Source of the DNA: DASSSQ01 sp963839285
GTDB taxonomy: Bacteria > Actinomycetota > Thermoleophilia > Gaiellales > Gaiellaceae
DNA: 47,732 nucleotides
Assembly (NCBI GenBank): GCA_963839285.1
Contig: CAWIUN010000027.1
Coordinates: forward strand, 1-47,732
Direction: 5' to 3'
Part shown: in pieces, positions 16,429 to 24,207 of the stretch
Numbering within the stretch: position 1 is the first letter of the stretch
Layout: each line of letters begins with the position of its first letter
The notes under the pieces: generated by a model
Databases searched by the model: none
Told to the model about the DNA's origin: nothing
Seen by the model: only the letters and a program-made list of their open reading frames with translations
Program-made: the position numbers and the translations under genes

Positions 16429-17997
16429 GTGGCTGCGACCGCACCCGGGGTGCTCACGGTCGTCAACCCGGCGACGCTCGAGCCGGTGGGATCCGTTCCT
16501 GCGACCGACCCCGCCGCGGTGCAGGAGGCCGTCGCCGAGGCGCGGCTCGCGCAGGAGCGCTGGGCCGGCAGCTCGCACGCCGAGCGGGCGGCGCTGCTCG
16601 GCCGGGTCGCGACGGTCGTGCTCGACCACTTCGACGAGCTGGCGGAGACGATCACCGCCGAGGTCGGCAAGCCGCTGGCCGAGAGCGCAGCCTCCGACCT
16701 GCTGCCGGCGCTCGAGTCGGTCGTCTGGTTCGGCCGCAACGCGGGCCGGACGCTGCGACCCGAGCCGGTCAAGGGCCCGCCGTTCCTGCGCCACAAGCAC
16801 GGCCTGCTCGTCTACGAGCCGCTGGGCGTCGTCGCCGGGCTGACCCCCTGGAACTTCCCGCTCTCGATCCCGCTCGGGCTCGCCGCCGCCGCGGTCGCCG
16901 CCGGCAACGCGTTCGTCCTCAAGCCCTCGGAGCTGGCGCCGCTGACCGGGCAGTGGGTCGACCGCGCGTTTCGCGAGGCGGGCGCCCCGCCGGGGCTCGT
17001 CCGCGTCGTCCAGGGCGAGGGGGAGGTCGGGCGCGCGCTCGTCGGCGCGCACGGGATCGCGAAGGTCGTCTTCACGGGCTCACCCGAGACCGGTCGCCGG
17101 GTCGCGGAGGCCGCGGCGGAGCGCCTGCTGCCGGTGACGCTCGAGCTCGGCGGCAAGGACCCGTTCGTCGTCTTCGCCGACGCCGACCTCGACCGCGCCG
17201 TCGACGGCGCGCTCTGGGCCTCGTTCGCGAACTGCGGCCAGATCTGCGCCGGCGCCGAGCGCATCTACGTCGAGCGGCCGCTGTACGAGCCCTTCGTCGA
17301 GGAGCTCGCCCGGCGCGCGCGCGCCCTGCGGATCGGCGACGGCGGCGCGGACGGCACCGATCTCGGGCCGCTGATCTCGGAGCGGCAGCGGGAGCGGGTC
17401 GAGCAGCTCGTCTCGGACGCGGTCGCTGCCGGCGCGGAGCTGCGCAGCGGCGGCCGCCGGCCGGAGCTGTCGCTGCCGGGCTGGTTCTACGAGCCGACCG
17501 TCCTCGCGGGCGAGGCGGGCAGGATCCGCGACGAGGAGATCTTCGGGCCGGTCGTGACAGTTGCCACGTTCTCCGACGAGCGCGAGGCGGTGCGGCGGGC
17601 GAACGACTCGCCGTTCGCGCTCGGCGCCAGCATCTGGACGCGAGACCGGGAGCGCGTGCGGCGGCTGCGGGCGCAGCTGCGCGCGGGCTCGGTCTGGACG
17701 AACGACCACGCCTACTCCTACGGCAGCGGCGGCGCCGCGTGGGGCGGCAGCGCCCGCTCGGGCTACGGCCGCACGCACTCGCGGCACGGGCTCTACGAGC
17801 TGGCGCACGTCAAGTACGTCGACGCCGACTCCGGCCGGCTGCCCGTGCCGTGGTGGTACCCGTACGACCGGGACGTCGCCGACGGCTTCCGCGCCGTCTC
17901 GGAGCTCTTCTACGGCGAGGGCCTCGGGCGCAAGGCGAAGGCCGTCTGGCGCGGCCGCCGGGGCCTCGTCTCGATCGGGCGGCGGTACCTGCGGTGA
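16429..17997 (+). CDS. NAD(P)-dependent aldehyde dehydrogenase family protein
   Basis: 522 residues, GTG start. It has the complete ALDH core: TPWNFPLSIPLGLAAAAVAAGNAFVLKPSE (cofactor site), FTGSPETGRRV, the general-base Glu in LELGGKDPFVVF, the nucleophile Cys in NCGQICAGAERIYV, EEIFGPVVTV and NDSPFALGASIWT. Compared with typical 480-500-residue members it has a C-terminal extension of about 40 residues (WWYPYDRDVADGF... to RRYLR) rich in aromatic and basic residues. The substrate cannot be assigned. Its position between trehalose and Mo-cofactor genes gives no pathway clue. Its stop overlaps the moaC GTG (GTGA). Confidence 0.9.
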   Translation: MAATAPGVLTVVNPATLEPVGSVPATDPAAVQEAVAEARLAQERWAGSSHAERAALLGRVATVVLDHFDELAETITAEVGKPLAESAASDLLPALESVVWFGRNAGRTLRPEPVKGPPFLRHKHGLLVYEPLGVVAGLTPWNFPLSIPLGLAAAAVAAGNAFVLKPSELAPLTGQWVDRAFREAGAPPGLVRVVQGEGEVGRALVGAHGIAKVVFTGSPETGRRVAEAAAERLLPVTLELGGKDPFVVFADADLDRAVDGALWASFANCGQICAGAERIYVERPLYEPFVEELARRARALRIGDGGADGTDLGPLISERQRERVEQLVSDAVAAGAELRSGGRRPELSLPGWFYEPTVLAGEAGRIRDEEIFGPVVTVATFSDEREAVRRANDSPFALGASIWTRDRERVRRLRAQLRAGSVWTNDHAYSYGSGGAAWGGSARSGYGRTHSRHGLYELAHVKYVDADSGRLPVPWWYPYDRDVADGFRAVSELFYGEGLGRKAKAVWRGRRGLVSIGRRYLR

Positions 17998-18440
17998 GCG
18001 AGCTCTCCCACGTCGGCGAGGGCGGCGACGTGCGGATGGTCGACGTCGGCGGCAAGCCGCTCTCGCGCCGCCGCGCCGTCGCGCGCGGTCGGGTGCGGAT
18101 GGCGGCGGCGACGGCGCGGCGGCTCCGCGAGCTCCCGAAGGGCGACGCCCTCGCGACGGCGCAGCTGGCCGGGATCATGGCCGCGAAGCGCACGAGCGAG
18201 CTGATCCCGCTCTGCCACCCGCTGCCGCTCTCGCACGTCGAGGTCGAGCTCCGCGTCGGCGAGGACGCGGTCGAGATCGTCGCGGCGGCCGAGACGACGG
18301 CGCAGACGGGCGTCGAGATGGAGGCGCTGACCGCCGTCTCGGTCGCGGCGCTGACCGTCTACGACATGGCGAAGGCGATCGACAAGCAGATGACGATCGA
18401 GGACGTGACGCTGGTCGAGAAGAGCAAGGAGCCGGCGTGA
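17994..18440 (+). CDS. moaC: Cyclic pyranopterin monophosphate synthase MoaC
   Basis: 148 residues, a normal MoaC length, from a GTG that overlaps the ALDH stop. MoaC converts the MoaA product into cyclic pyranopterin monophosphate, the first stable intermediate of molybdenum cofactor synthesis. Motifs: VRMVDVGGKP at the N-terminus, MAAKRTSELIPLCHPLPLSHV (substrate site), and TGVEMEALTAVSVAALTVYDMAKAIDK with the catalytic Asp and Lys. It is coupled to the following mogA-type gene through a GTGA overlap. moaA and moaE are not in the window. Confidence 0.96.
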   Translation: MSELSHVGEGGDVRMVDVGGKPLSRRRAVARGRVRMAAATARRLRELPKGDALATAQLAGIMAAKRTSELIPLCHPLPLSHVEVELRVGEDAVEIVAAAETTAQTGVEMEALTAVSVAALTVYDMAKAIDKQMTIEDVTLVEKSKEPA

Positions 18441-18916
18441 AGGCGGCGGTGCTGACCGTCTCCGACCGGGTCTCGCGCGGCGCCGCCGACGACACGAGCG
18501 GCGACCTGCTCGCGGGCCTGCTCGCCGACGACGGCTACGAGGTCGAGCGCCGGGTCGTCCCGGACGAGGCCGTCCGGATCGCGGCGGCGATCGACGAGCT
18601 GGCGGCCGAGGCCGCTGTCGTGCTGACGACGGGAGGCACGGGCGTGGCACCACGGGACGTCACCCCCGAGGCGACCGCCTCCGTGCTGCACCGCCCGGTG
18701 CCCGGGATCGCCGAGGCGATCAGGCGCGAGTCGGCCGCGAAGACGCCGCACGCGCTGCTCTCGCGCGGGCTCGCGGGGATCGTCGGCCGCGCGCTCGTCG
18801 TCAATCTCCCCGGCTCGAACGGCGGCTGCCGCGACGGCTACGCGATGCTGCGGCCGGCGCTGCCGCACGCGATCAAGCTGCTCGCCGACGAGCCGACCGA
18901 GCACCGCCAGACCTGA
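18437..18916 (+). CDS. MogA/MoaB-type molybdopterin adenylyltransferase
   Basis: 159 residues with a GTG start overlapping the moaC stop. The SD-like AAGGAG at 18425 helps fix the start. It carries the MoCF-binding fold: VLTVSDRVSRGAADDTSGD, LTTGGTGVAPRDVTPEAT and the LPGSNGGCRDGYAML loop. The enzyme is expected to adenylate molybdopterin before MoeA inserts molybdate. Whether it is better called MogA or MoaB cannot be decided by eye. Coupling with moaC and the moeA gene at 6.4 kb make the Moco role firm. Confidence 0.92.
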   Translation: MKAAVLTVSDRVSRGAADDTSGDLLAGLLADDGYEVERRVVPDEAVRIAAAIDELAAEAAVVLTTGGTGVAPRDVTPEATASVLHRPVPGIAEAIRRESAAKTPHALLSRGLAGIVGRALVVNLPGSNGGCRDGYAMLRPALPHAIKLLADEPTEHRQT

Positions 18917-18923
18917 GCCTCGC

Positions 18924-18929
18924 TAGGGT
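18924..18929 (+). promoter_or_regulatory. -10 element (TAGGGT) of the UbiA-family gene
   Basis: TAGGGT ends 8 nt before the GTG in a 21-nt gap after the mogA-type gene, marking the start of the respiratory gene block. Confidence 0.48.
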
Positions 18930-18937
18930 TTCCCGCC

Positions 18938-19795
18938 GTGACGGACGTCCCCGTGTACCCGCTCCGCTTCGCGCGCCTGGTCAAGATCGAGCACACGATC
19001 TTCGCGCTCCCGTTCGCCTACGTCGGCGCCTTTCTCGCCGTCGGCGGCGTCCCGGGCGCCCACGACCTCGTCTGGATCACGGTCGCGATGGTCGGGGCGC
19101 GCTCGTCGGCGATGGCGCTGAACCGGCTGATCGACGCCGAGCTCGACGCCCACAACCCGCGCACCGCCGGCCGCGAGCTGCCCGCGGGCGTCCTCTCGCG
19201 GGCGGCCGTCGCAGGCTTCATCGCGGTGTCCCTGGCGGTCTTCCTCGTCGCCGTCTGGCAGCTCGACCCGCTCGTGCGCTGGCTCTGGCCGATCCCGGTC
19301 GCCGCCTTCGTCGTCTATCCCTACCTGAAGCGGTTCACCTGGCTCTGCCACCTCTGGCTCGGGGCCTGCGACGGGCTGGCGCCGGTCGGCGCCTGGGCGG
19401 CGATCCGCGGCGACCTCGACTGGCAGGCCTGGGCGCTCGGCGCCGCGGTCACCTTCTGGGTGGCCGGCTTCGACTGCTTCTACGCCCTGTTCGACGTCGA
19501 GGTCGACCGGCGCCAGGGGCTGCACTCGATCGCGACCCGGTTCGGCGTCCGCGGTGCCTTCGCGGGCGCGAGGATCCTGCACGTCCTGACGGTCGCCGCG
19601 CTCGTCGCCGCCGGCCTCGGCCTCCCGGTCGGCGCGCTCTACTGGGTCGGCGTCGCCGTCGTGGCCGCCCTGCTCGCCTACGAGCACCTGCTCGTGCGCC
19701 CGGGCGACCTGCGCCGGCTCGACGCCGCCTTCTTCACGATGAACGGCGTCATCAGCATCGCCTTCTTCGCGCTGGTGCTGCTCGACGTGCTCTAG
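18938..19795 (+). CDS. UbiA-family polyprenyltransferase (MqnP-like)
   Basis: 285 residues, GTG start, mostly hydrophobic with about eight or nine membrane helices. The first prenyl-diphosphate/Mg site is NRLIDAELDAHNPRTAGREL and the second is YALFDVEVDRRQGLHSI. These match the 4-hydroxybenzoate-type group, which includes MqnP of the futalosine menaquinone pathway. It should attach a polyprenyl chain to an aromatic acid in the membrane. The neighbouring cytochrome c maturation and heme genes support a role in respiratory quinone synthesis. No mqn or ubiD partners are in the window, so the exact substrate is an inference. Confidence 0.87.
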   Translation: MTDVPVYPLRFARLVKIEHTIFALPFAYVGAFLAVGGVPGAHDLVWITVAMVGARSSAMALNRLIDAELDAHNPRTAGRELPAGVLSRAAVAGFIAVSLAVFLVAVWQLDPLVRWLWPIPVAAFVVYPYLKRFTWLCHLWLGACDGLAPVGAWAAIRGDLDWQAWALGAAVTFWVAGFDCFYALFDVEVDRRQGLHSIATRFGVRGAFAGARILHVLTVAALVAAGLGLPVGALYWVGVAVVAALLAYEHLLVRPGDLRRLDAAFFTMNGVISIAFFALVLLDVL

Positions 19796-19827
19796 GCCTG
19801 CGCGGCTCCCGGCCCGGCAGGTTTGAC

Positions 19828-19924
19828 GAAATCGGCACGGTTCCGGCACACCTCCGTGCGCGGTTCGCGGGTATCGTCGACGCCGAGGGCGGAGGGATAC
19901 GGCCCCACCCTCGAGGGTGGGGGT
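19828..19924 (+). repeat. Intergenic repeated element, copy A (second copy inverted at 31395-31501)
   Basis: Between the UbiA-type gene and ccmA. Conserved blocks in order are GAAATCGGCAC (19828-19838), a second CGGCACAC 11 bp later, CCGT, GGTATCGTCGAC (19870-19881), CCGAGGG, and a perfect 20-bp palindrome CCCCACCCTCGAGGGTGGGG (19903-19922) followed by GT. The same blocks in the same order occur on the opposite strand at 31395-31501. In both places the element lies between two co-directional genes and upstream of the second one. It is not coding in any convincing frame. Function is unknown; a structured 5' leader, an operator or a small non-autonomous repeat are all possible. Confidence 0.7.
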
Positions 19925-19952
19925 GCGGGCTCGGCGCACGGTCGGCGCGGCG

Positions 19953-19958
19953 TACAGT
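19953..19958 (+). promoter_or_regulatory. -10 element (TACAGT) of ccmA
   Basis: TACAGT ends 6 nt before the GTG of ccmA and follows repeat element A by 28 nt. If this is the main promoter, element A lies upstream of the transcript and would act as DNA. Confidence 0.45.
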
Positions 19959-19964
19959 TGCACG

Positions 19965-20546
19965 GTGATCCGGGCCAGGCAGCTCTCGCGGAGCTTCGGC
20001 GCCAAGCGGGTGATCGACCGGCTCGACCTCGAGCTGCCGGCCGGCGAGGTGCTGCTCGTCACCGGCCCGAACGGGTCCGGGAAGACGACGCTCCTCCGGC
20101 TCGTCGCCGGGCTGCTCGCGCCGACCGGAGGCGAGCTGCACGTCGAGGTCGACCGGGCGCGGGTCGGCTTCCTCGGCCACGAGCCGCTCGTCTACCGGGA
20201 GCTGTCGCCGCTCGAGAACCTGGAGCTCTACGGGCGGCTCTACCGGATCCCCGAACGGCGCGAGCGGATCGGGGCGCTGCTCGAGCGCTTCGGGCTCTGG
20301 GACGTCCGCCGGGAGCGGGTCGGCACCTTCTCGCGCGGCATGCAGCAGCGGCTCGGGCTCTGCCGGACGCTCCTGCACGAGCCGGACCTGGTCGTGCTCG
20401 ACGAGCCGTTCAACGCGCTCGACGCCCAGGGGATCGAGCTGCTCGAGCGGGAGCTCGCGGCGCTCGCCGGCCGCACGCTGCTCGTCGCCACGCACGAGCC
20501 GGAGCGGGTCGAGCCGCTGGCGACGCGGAGGCTCGCGTTCCCGTGA
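19965..20546 (+). CDS. ccmA: Heme exporter ATP-binding protein CcmA
   Basis: 193 residues from the GTG at 19965; an upstream in-frame start would lie in the repeat element. It is an ABC ATPase with Walker A GPNGSGKTT, Q-loop region GHEPLVYRELSPLENL, signature FSRGMQQRLGL, Walker B LVVLDEPF and the switch His in ATHEPE. The short length and the pairing with CcmB and CcmC downstream identify it as the CcmA subunit of the heme handling/export complex for cytochrome c maturation. Its stop overlaps the ccmB GTG. Confidence 0.93.
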   Translation: MIRARQLSRSFGAKRVIDRLDLELPAGEVLLVTGPNGSGKTTLLRLVAGLLAPTGGELHVEVDRARVGFLGHEPLVYRELSPLENLELYGRLYRIPERRERIGALLERFGLWDVRRERVGTFSRGMQQRLGLCRTLLHEPDLVVLDEPFNALDAQGIELLERELAALAGRTLLVATHEPERVEPLATRRLAFP

Positions 20547-21178
20547 GGTACGCCGCCGACGTCGCCGCGCTGACGCGGAAGGACCTGCTGCTCGAGCTGC
20601 GGGCGCGGGAGACGGTGCCCTCGATGCTCCTCTTCGTCCTGGCCGCGCTCGTCGTCTTCCACTTCGCGCTGCCGGAGGGCTCGGGCGAGGTCGCCGGCCA
20701 GGGGCTGCTCTGGGTGGCGATCGTCTTCACCGCGCTGCTCGCGCTGACGCGGGCGTTCGTCCCCGAGCGGGAGCAGGGCCTGCTCGACGCGCTCGTGCTT
20801 GCTCCCTGCGACCGCAGCGCGATCTGGCTCGCCAAGTCGCTCGCCGTGCTCGCGTTCCTCGGGATCGCGGAGCTGATCGCGCTGCCCGCCTTCGCCGCCT
20901 TCTTCAGCGGCGTCGGCGGGACGACGGTCGCGGCGGTCGTGCTCGCCGACCTCGGCATCTGCGGCGTCGGCACGCTCGTCGGCGCGATGGGCGTCGCCGG
21001 CCGGGCGCGGGAGCTGCTCGTGCCGCTGCTCTTCCTGCCGCTCGCGATCCCGGTCGTCGTCGGCGGCGTCGGCGCGAGCGTCACCGGCGAGCCGCGCTAC
21101 CTCGGCTTCCTCGCCCTCTACGACGCGATCTTCCTGCTCGTCTCGTGGGCGAGCTTCGAGTACGTCGTCGCCGAGTAG
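20543..21178 (+). CDS. ccmB: Heme exporter membrane protein CcmB
   Basis: 211 residues, GTG start within the ccmA stop. The N-terminus VAALTRKDLLLELRARETVPSMLLFVLAALVVF is the conserved CcmB opening (KDL..E.R..E). About six membrane helices follow, with FVPEREQGLLDALVLAPCDRSAIWLAK as the conserved cytosolic loop. It forms the membrane part of the CcmAB ABC module. Length is close to the family norm of about 220. Confidence 0.93.
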   Translation: MRYAADVAALTRKDLLLELRARETVPSMLLFVLAALVVFHFALPEGSGEVAGQGLLWVAIVFTALLALTRAFVPEREQGLLDALVLAPCDRSAIWLAKSLAVLAFLGIAELIALPAFAAFFSGVGGTTVAAVVLADLGICGVGTLVGAMGVAGRARELLVPLLFLPLAIPVVVGGVGASVTGEPRYLGFLALYDAIFLLVSWASFEYVVAE

Positions 21179-21204
21179 CGGGGTCCTTCTGCGATCATGG
21201 AGCC

Positions 21205-21891
21205 GTGCGAACCCTCCGTGAGCATCGCCTGCAGGCGCTCGCCGGTCTGACGACGCTGCTCGTCGGCCTCGGCGTCGGCCTCGTCTTCTTCTACGTCCCG
21301 AACGACGCCGACCAGGGCTTCTCGCAGCGGATCTTCTACTTCCACGTCCCGCTCGCGTTCGCCGCCTACTGCCTGTTCGGCTGGGGCGCGTGGAAGGCGC
21401 TGCTCCATCTCTGGAAGCGGCCGGAGGCCGCCGACCTCGAGAGCTACGTGGCGATCCACCAGGGCCTGATCGCCGGCTGCCTCGTGCTGATCTCGGGCTC
21501 GCTCTGGGCGAAGATCTCCTGGGGCCACTGGTGGCTCTGGAGCGAGGACCAGCTCGTCCTCTTCCTGGTGCTCTTCCTCTTCTACTCGGCCTACTTCATG
21601 CTCCGCTTCTCCGTCCCGCCGGGGCCCGGCCGCGCGAACATGAGCGCCGTCTACGCGCTCTTCGGGGTCGCCCTGATCCCGGTCAGCTTCCTCGCGATCC
21701 GGCTGGCGCAGAACTTCATCCACCCGGTCGTGTTCACCCGCGACGGGCCGCAGATGAGCGGGGCGATGTTCCTGACCTTCTGCGTCTGCTTCGGGGCGAT
21801 CCTCGCCCTCTTCGCGACGCTCTACGAGCTCGAGCTCGTCGGCAAGCGCCTCGACGCGCGGCTGCGCGAGCTGAAGGAGGCGCTCGCGTGA
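21205..21891 (+). CDS. ccmC: Heme trafficking protein CcmC
   Basis: 228 residues from the GTG at 21205 (VRTLREHR). Six membrane helices are visible. FYFHVPLAF carries the first conserved His. The heme-binding tryptophan-rich stretch is WGHWWLWSEDQ, a slight variant of the classical WGxWWxWDxR. NFIHPVVF holds the second His. CcmC presents heme to the periplasmic chaperone CcmE in System I maturation. No ccmE is found in this window. The short Trp-motif variation is worth noting but does not change the family call. Confidence 0.93.
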   Translation: MRTLREHRLQALAGLTTLLVGLGVGLVFFYVPNDADQGFSQRIFYFHVPLAFAAYCLFGWGAWKALLHLWKRPEAADLESYVAIHQGLIAGCLVLISGSLWAKISWGHWWLWSEDQLVLFLVLFLFYSAYFMLRFSVPPGPGRANMSAVYALFGVALIPVSFLAIRLAQNFIHPVVFTRDGPQMSGAMFLTFCVCFGAILALFATLYELELVGKRLDARLRELKEALA

Positions 21892-22094
21892 TCCTCGCCG
21901 TGACGATGACCGAGGTGAAGTACGTGGCCGCGGTCTACCTCGTCGTCTTCCTCTTCCTCCTCGCCTACCTGCTGATCCACGCGACCAAGCTGGCGCGGCT
22001 CGAGCGGGAGGTGGCGGAGCTGGCCCGGCTCGTCGGCGAGCGGCGTCGCGTCGAGGAGGAGCCGGAGCGCGCGCCCGAGGTGACGGTTGGCTGA
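21888..22094 (+). CDS. Small CcmD-like single-helix protein
   Basis: 68 residues with a GTG start in the ccmC stop codon and a strong Shine-Dalgarno AAGGAGG at 21874-21880, which fixes the start. One membrane helix (about residues 11-31, VAAVYLVVFLFLLAYLLIHA) is followed by a charged, probably coiled-coil tail (KLARLEREVAELARLVGERRR). Size, topology and position right after ccmC fit CcmD, which helps release holo-CcmE. The sequence itself is too simple to prove this. Confidence 0.75.
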   Translation: MILAVTMTEVKYVAAVYLVVFLFLLAYLLIHATKLARLEREVAELARLVGERRRVEEEPERAPEVTVG

Positions 22095-22854
22095 GCTGCT
22101 CTTCTGGCCGGCGCTCGTCGCCTACGGGGAGGCGGCGGTCGCGTTCGGGCTCGGCCCGGGCCGGCCCGCGCGGCTCGCGACCTGGGGCGTCCGGCTCGGC
22201 TGGCTCGTCCAGACCGCGCTCCTCGCCGTCCAGGCCGTCCGGGCCGACGGGTTCCCCTGGTCGAGCTGGGCCGGCTCGCTGAACCTGTTCGTCTGGCTCG
22301 TCGTCGGCGCCTACCTGATCTGGGGCTGCAACGCGCGCTACCGGCTGCTCGGGCTCGGCGTGATGCCGCTCGCCGCGGCGCTGCTCGTGCTCGCCCACGT
22401 CGGCGGCGGCACCGGGCTCGCCGCCGGCAGCGACTACGGGAACCTCTTCCTCGTACTCCACGTCGGCCTCGTCCTGGCCGCGTTCGCCGGCTTCACGCTC
22501 GCGGCGGCGCTCGCGGGCCTCTACCTCTGGCAGGAGCGGCGGCTGAAGCGGCGCTCCGCCGACATCCTGCGGCTGCGGCTGCCGTCGCTGGCGACGCTCG
22601 AGCGCCTGACCGCGCGCACGATCGCCTGGGGACTGCCGGCGCTGACGCTCGGGATCGCGTCCGGGCTCGTCCGCCTCGAGGAGGACGGCGGCGGCATCGA
22701 CGCGCTGATGGCGGTCACCTTCCTCACCTGGGCCGTCTACGGCGCCTTCCTGCTGCTGCGGCCGACCGGCCGGCGCGCCGCGCAGCTGGCGCTCCTCGGG
22801 TTCGCGCTCGTGATCGTCGTCCGGCTCGGCCTGCCGCTGACCCACTTCTCATGA
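22087..22854 (+). CDS. CcsA/HemX-like cytochrome c assembly protein
   Basis: 255 residues from a TTG overlapping the previous stop by 8 nt; no better start is visible. About eight membrane helices. GFPWSSWAGSLNLFVWLVVGAYLIW and LFLVLHVGLVLAAFAGFTLAAALAGLYLWQERRLK match the CcsA/ResC/HemX superfamily, with a conserved His in the VLHV segment and another in the C-terminal LPLTHFS. Located directly before hemA, it parallels HemX of Bacillus, which controls HemA levels. It could equally be the CcsA component of cytochrome c synthase. The stop overlaps the hemA ATG (ATGA). Confidence 0.85.
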   Translation: MAELLFWPALVAYGEAAVAFGLGPGRPARLATWGVRLGWLVQTALLAVQAVRADGFPWSSWAGSLNLFVWLVVGAYLIWGCNARYRLLGLGVMPLAAALLVLAHVGGGTGLAAGSDYGNLFLVLHVGLVLAAFAGFTLAAALAGLYLWQERRLKRRSADILRLRLPSLATLERLTARTIAWGLPALTLGIASGLVRLEEDGGGIDALMAVTFLTWAVYGAFLLLRPTGRRAAQLALLGFALVIVVRLGLPLTHFS

Positions 22855-24105
22855 GCTCCTCGACCCGCCTCGTCCTCGTCGGCCTCTCCCACCACGTCGC
22901 TCCCGTCGAGCTGCGCGAGACGGTCGCGCTCGCCCGTCCCGCCGCGGCGAGGCTCGCGGCCGAGCTCGGCGCCGAGGCCGGCGAGGCGGTCTGCCTCTCG
23001 ACCTGCAACCGCACCGAGCTGTACCTCGCGGCGGAGGATCCTCGCGCGGCCGAGTCCCTCGCCGCGGCGGCGCTGACGCGGGTCGCGGGCCGTGAGCTCG
23101 ACGTGCTCTACCGCCTCGCGGACGAGGCCGCGGCCATCCACCTCTTCCGCGTCGCCTCCGGCCTCGACTCGCTCGTCCCCGGGGAGGGCGAGATCCTCGG
23201 GCAGGTGCGCGAGCGCCTACGAGGCCGGCGCGACCGGGCCGGTGCTCGACCGCGTCTTCCGCCAGGCGTTGCACGCCGGCAAGCGCGTCCGCCACGAGAC
23301 GGCGATCGGCGAGAGCCCCGCCTCGGTCGCCGGGGCGGCGGCCGCGCTCGCGCAGCAGGTCTTCGGCGACCTCGACGGGCGCCGCGTGCTGCTCGTCGGC
23401 GCCGGCAAGATCGGCGAGCAGGCTGCGGACAACCTCCGCTCGCGCGGCGCCGAGATCGCCTTCGTCGCCAACCGGACGCTCGAGCACGCCGCGGGGCTCG
23501 CCGAGCGCTTCGGCGGCCGCCCGGTGACGCTCGACGCCGTCCTCGAGCCGCTCGCGGCCGCCGACGTCGTCGTCACCTCGACGAGCTCGCCCGGCTTCGT
23601 CGTCGACCGGGACGGCGCCGCGCGGGCGCTGCAGGGCCGCCGCGGCAGGCCGCTGCTCCTGATCGACATCGCCGTCCCCCGCGACGTCGACCCCGACGTC
23701 AACGAGCTGGACGGCTGCTACCTCTACGACATCGACGACCTCGAGGCCGTCGTCGCCGAGACGCTCGCCGGCCGCCGCGCCGAGGCGGGCCGTGCCGAGT
23801 CGATCGTCGCCGAGGAGGCCGGGCGCTTCCACGAGTGGCAGGCGGCCCGCGACGTCGTGCCTGCGATCGCCTCGCTGCGGGAGCGCGTCGAGGAGATCCG
23901 CGAGCGCGAGCTCGAACGGGTCCGCGGCCGGCTCTCCGACGCCGAGCGGGCGGCGGTGGAGTCGGTGACCGCGCGGATCGTCGACAAGCTGCTGCACCTG
24001 CCGACCGTGCGGATGAAGGAGGCCGCGGCGGCGGCCGACGGCGCCGCCTACGCCGACGCGGTCAGGCACCTGTTCGACCTCGGCGAGGAGGAGCGGCGCC
24101 GGTGA
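22851..24105 (+). CDS. hemA: Glutamyl-tRNA reductase HemA (one extra base at 23214)
   Basis: The first 121 codons show VGLSHHVAPVELRE, the catalytic Cys in CLSTCNRTELY, and SGLDSLVPGEGEILGQVRE. The frame then needs to skip the C at 23214 to continue as AYEAGATGPVLDRVFRQALHAGKRVRHET. The rest carries the NADPH-binding VLLVGAGKIGEQAADNLRSRG, TSTSSPGFVV, LLIDIAVPRDVDP and a C-terminal dimerisation helix. Corrected length is about 417 residues, normal for the family. HemA reduces glutamyl-tRNA to glutamate-1-semialdehyde, the first committed step of C5 heme synthesis. The sequence as given would be truncated, but conservation on both sides argues for a sequencing error. Confidence 0.92.
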
Positions 24106-24207
24106 GGACGCTGCCCGTGACGGTGGTCGCGCCGACGGCGTTCGTGCGGGTCCGCCCGCGCGGAGCCGGGCCGTGCGGCCGCGCGCGGGTGGGGAAGGGG
24201 CGGTGCC

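Noticed and set aside
19903..19922. Perfect 20-bp palindrome as an intrinsic terminator after the UbiA-type gene
   Set aside because: No T-run follows, and the same hairpin is part of a longer conserved element at a second locus, so a plain terminator is an insufficient explanation.
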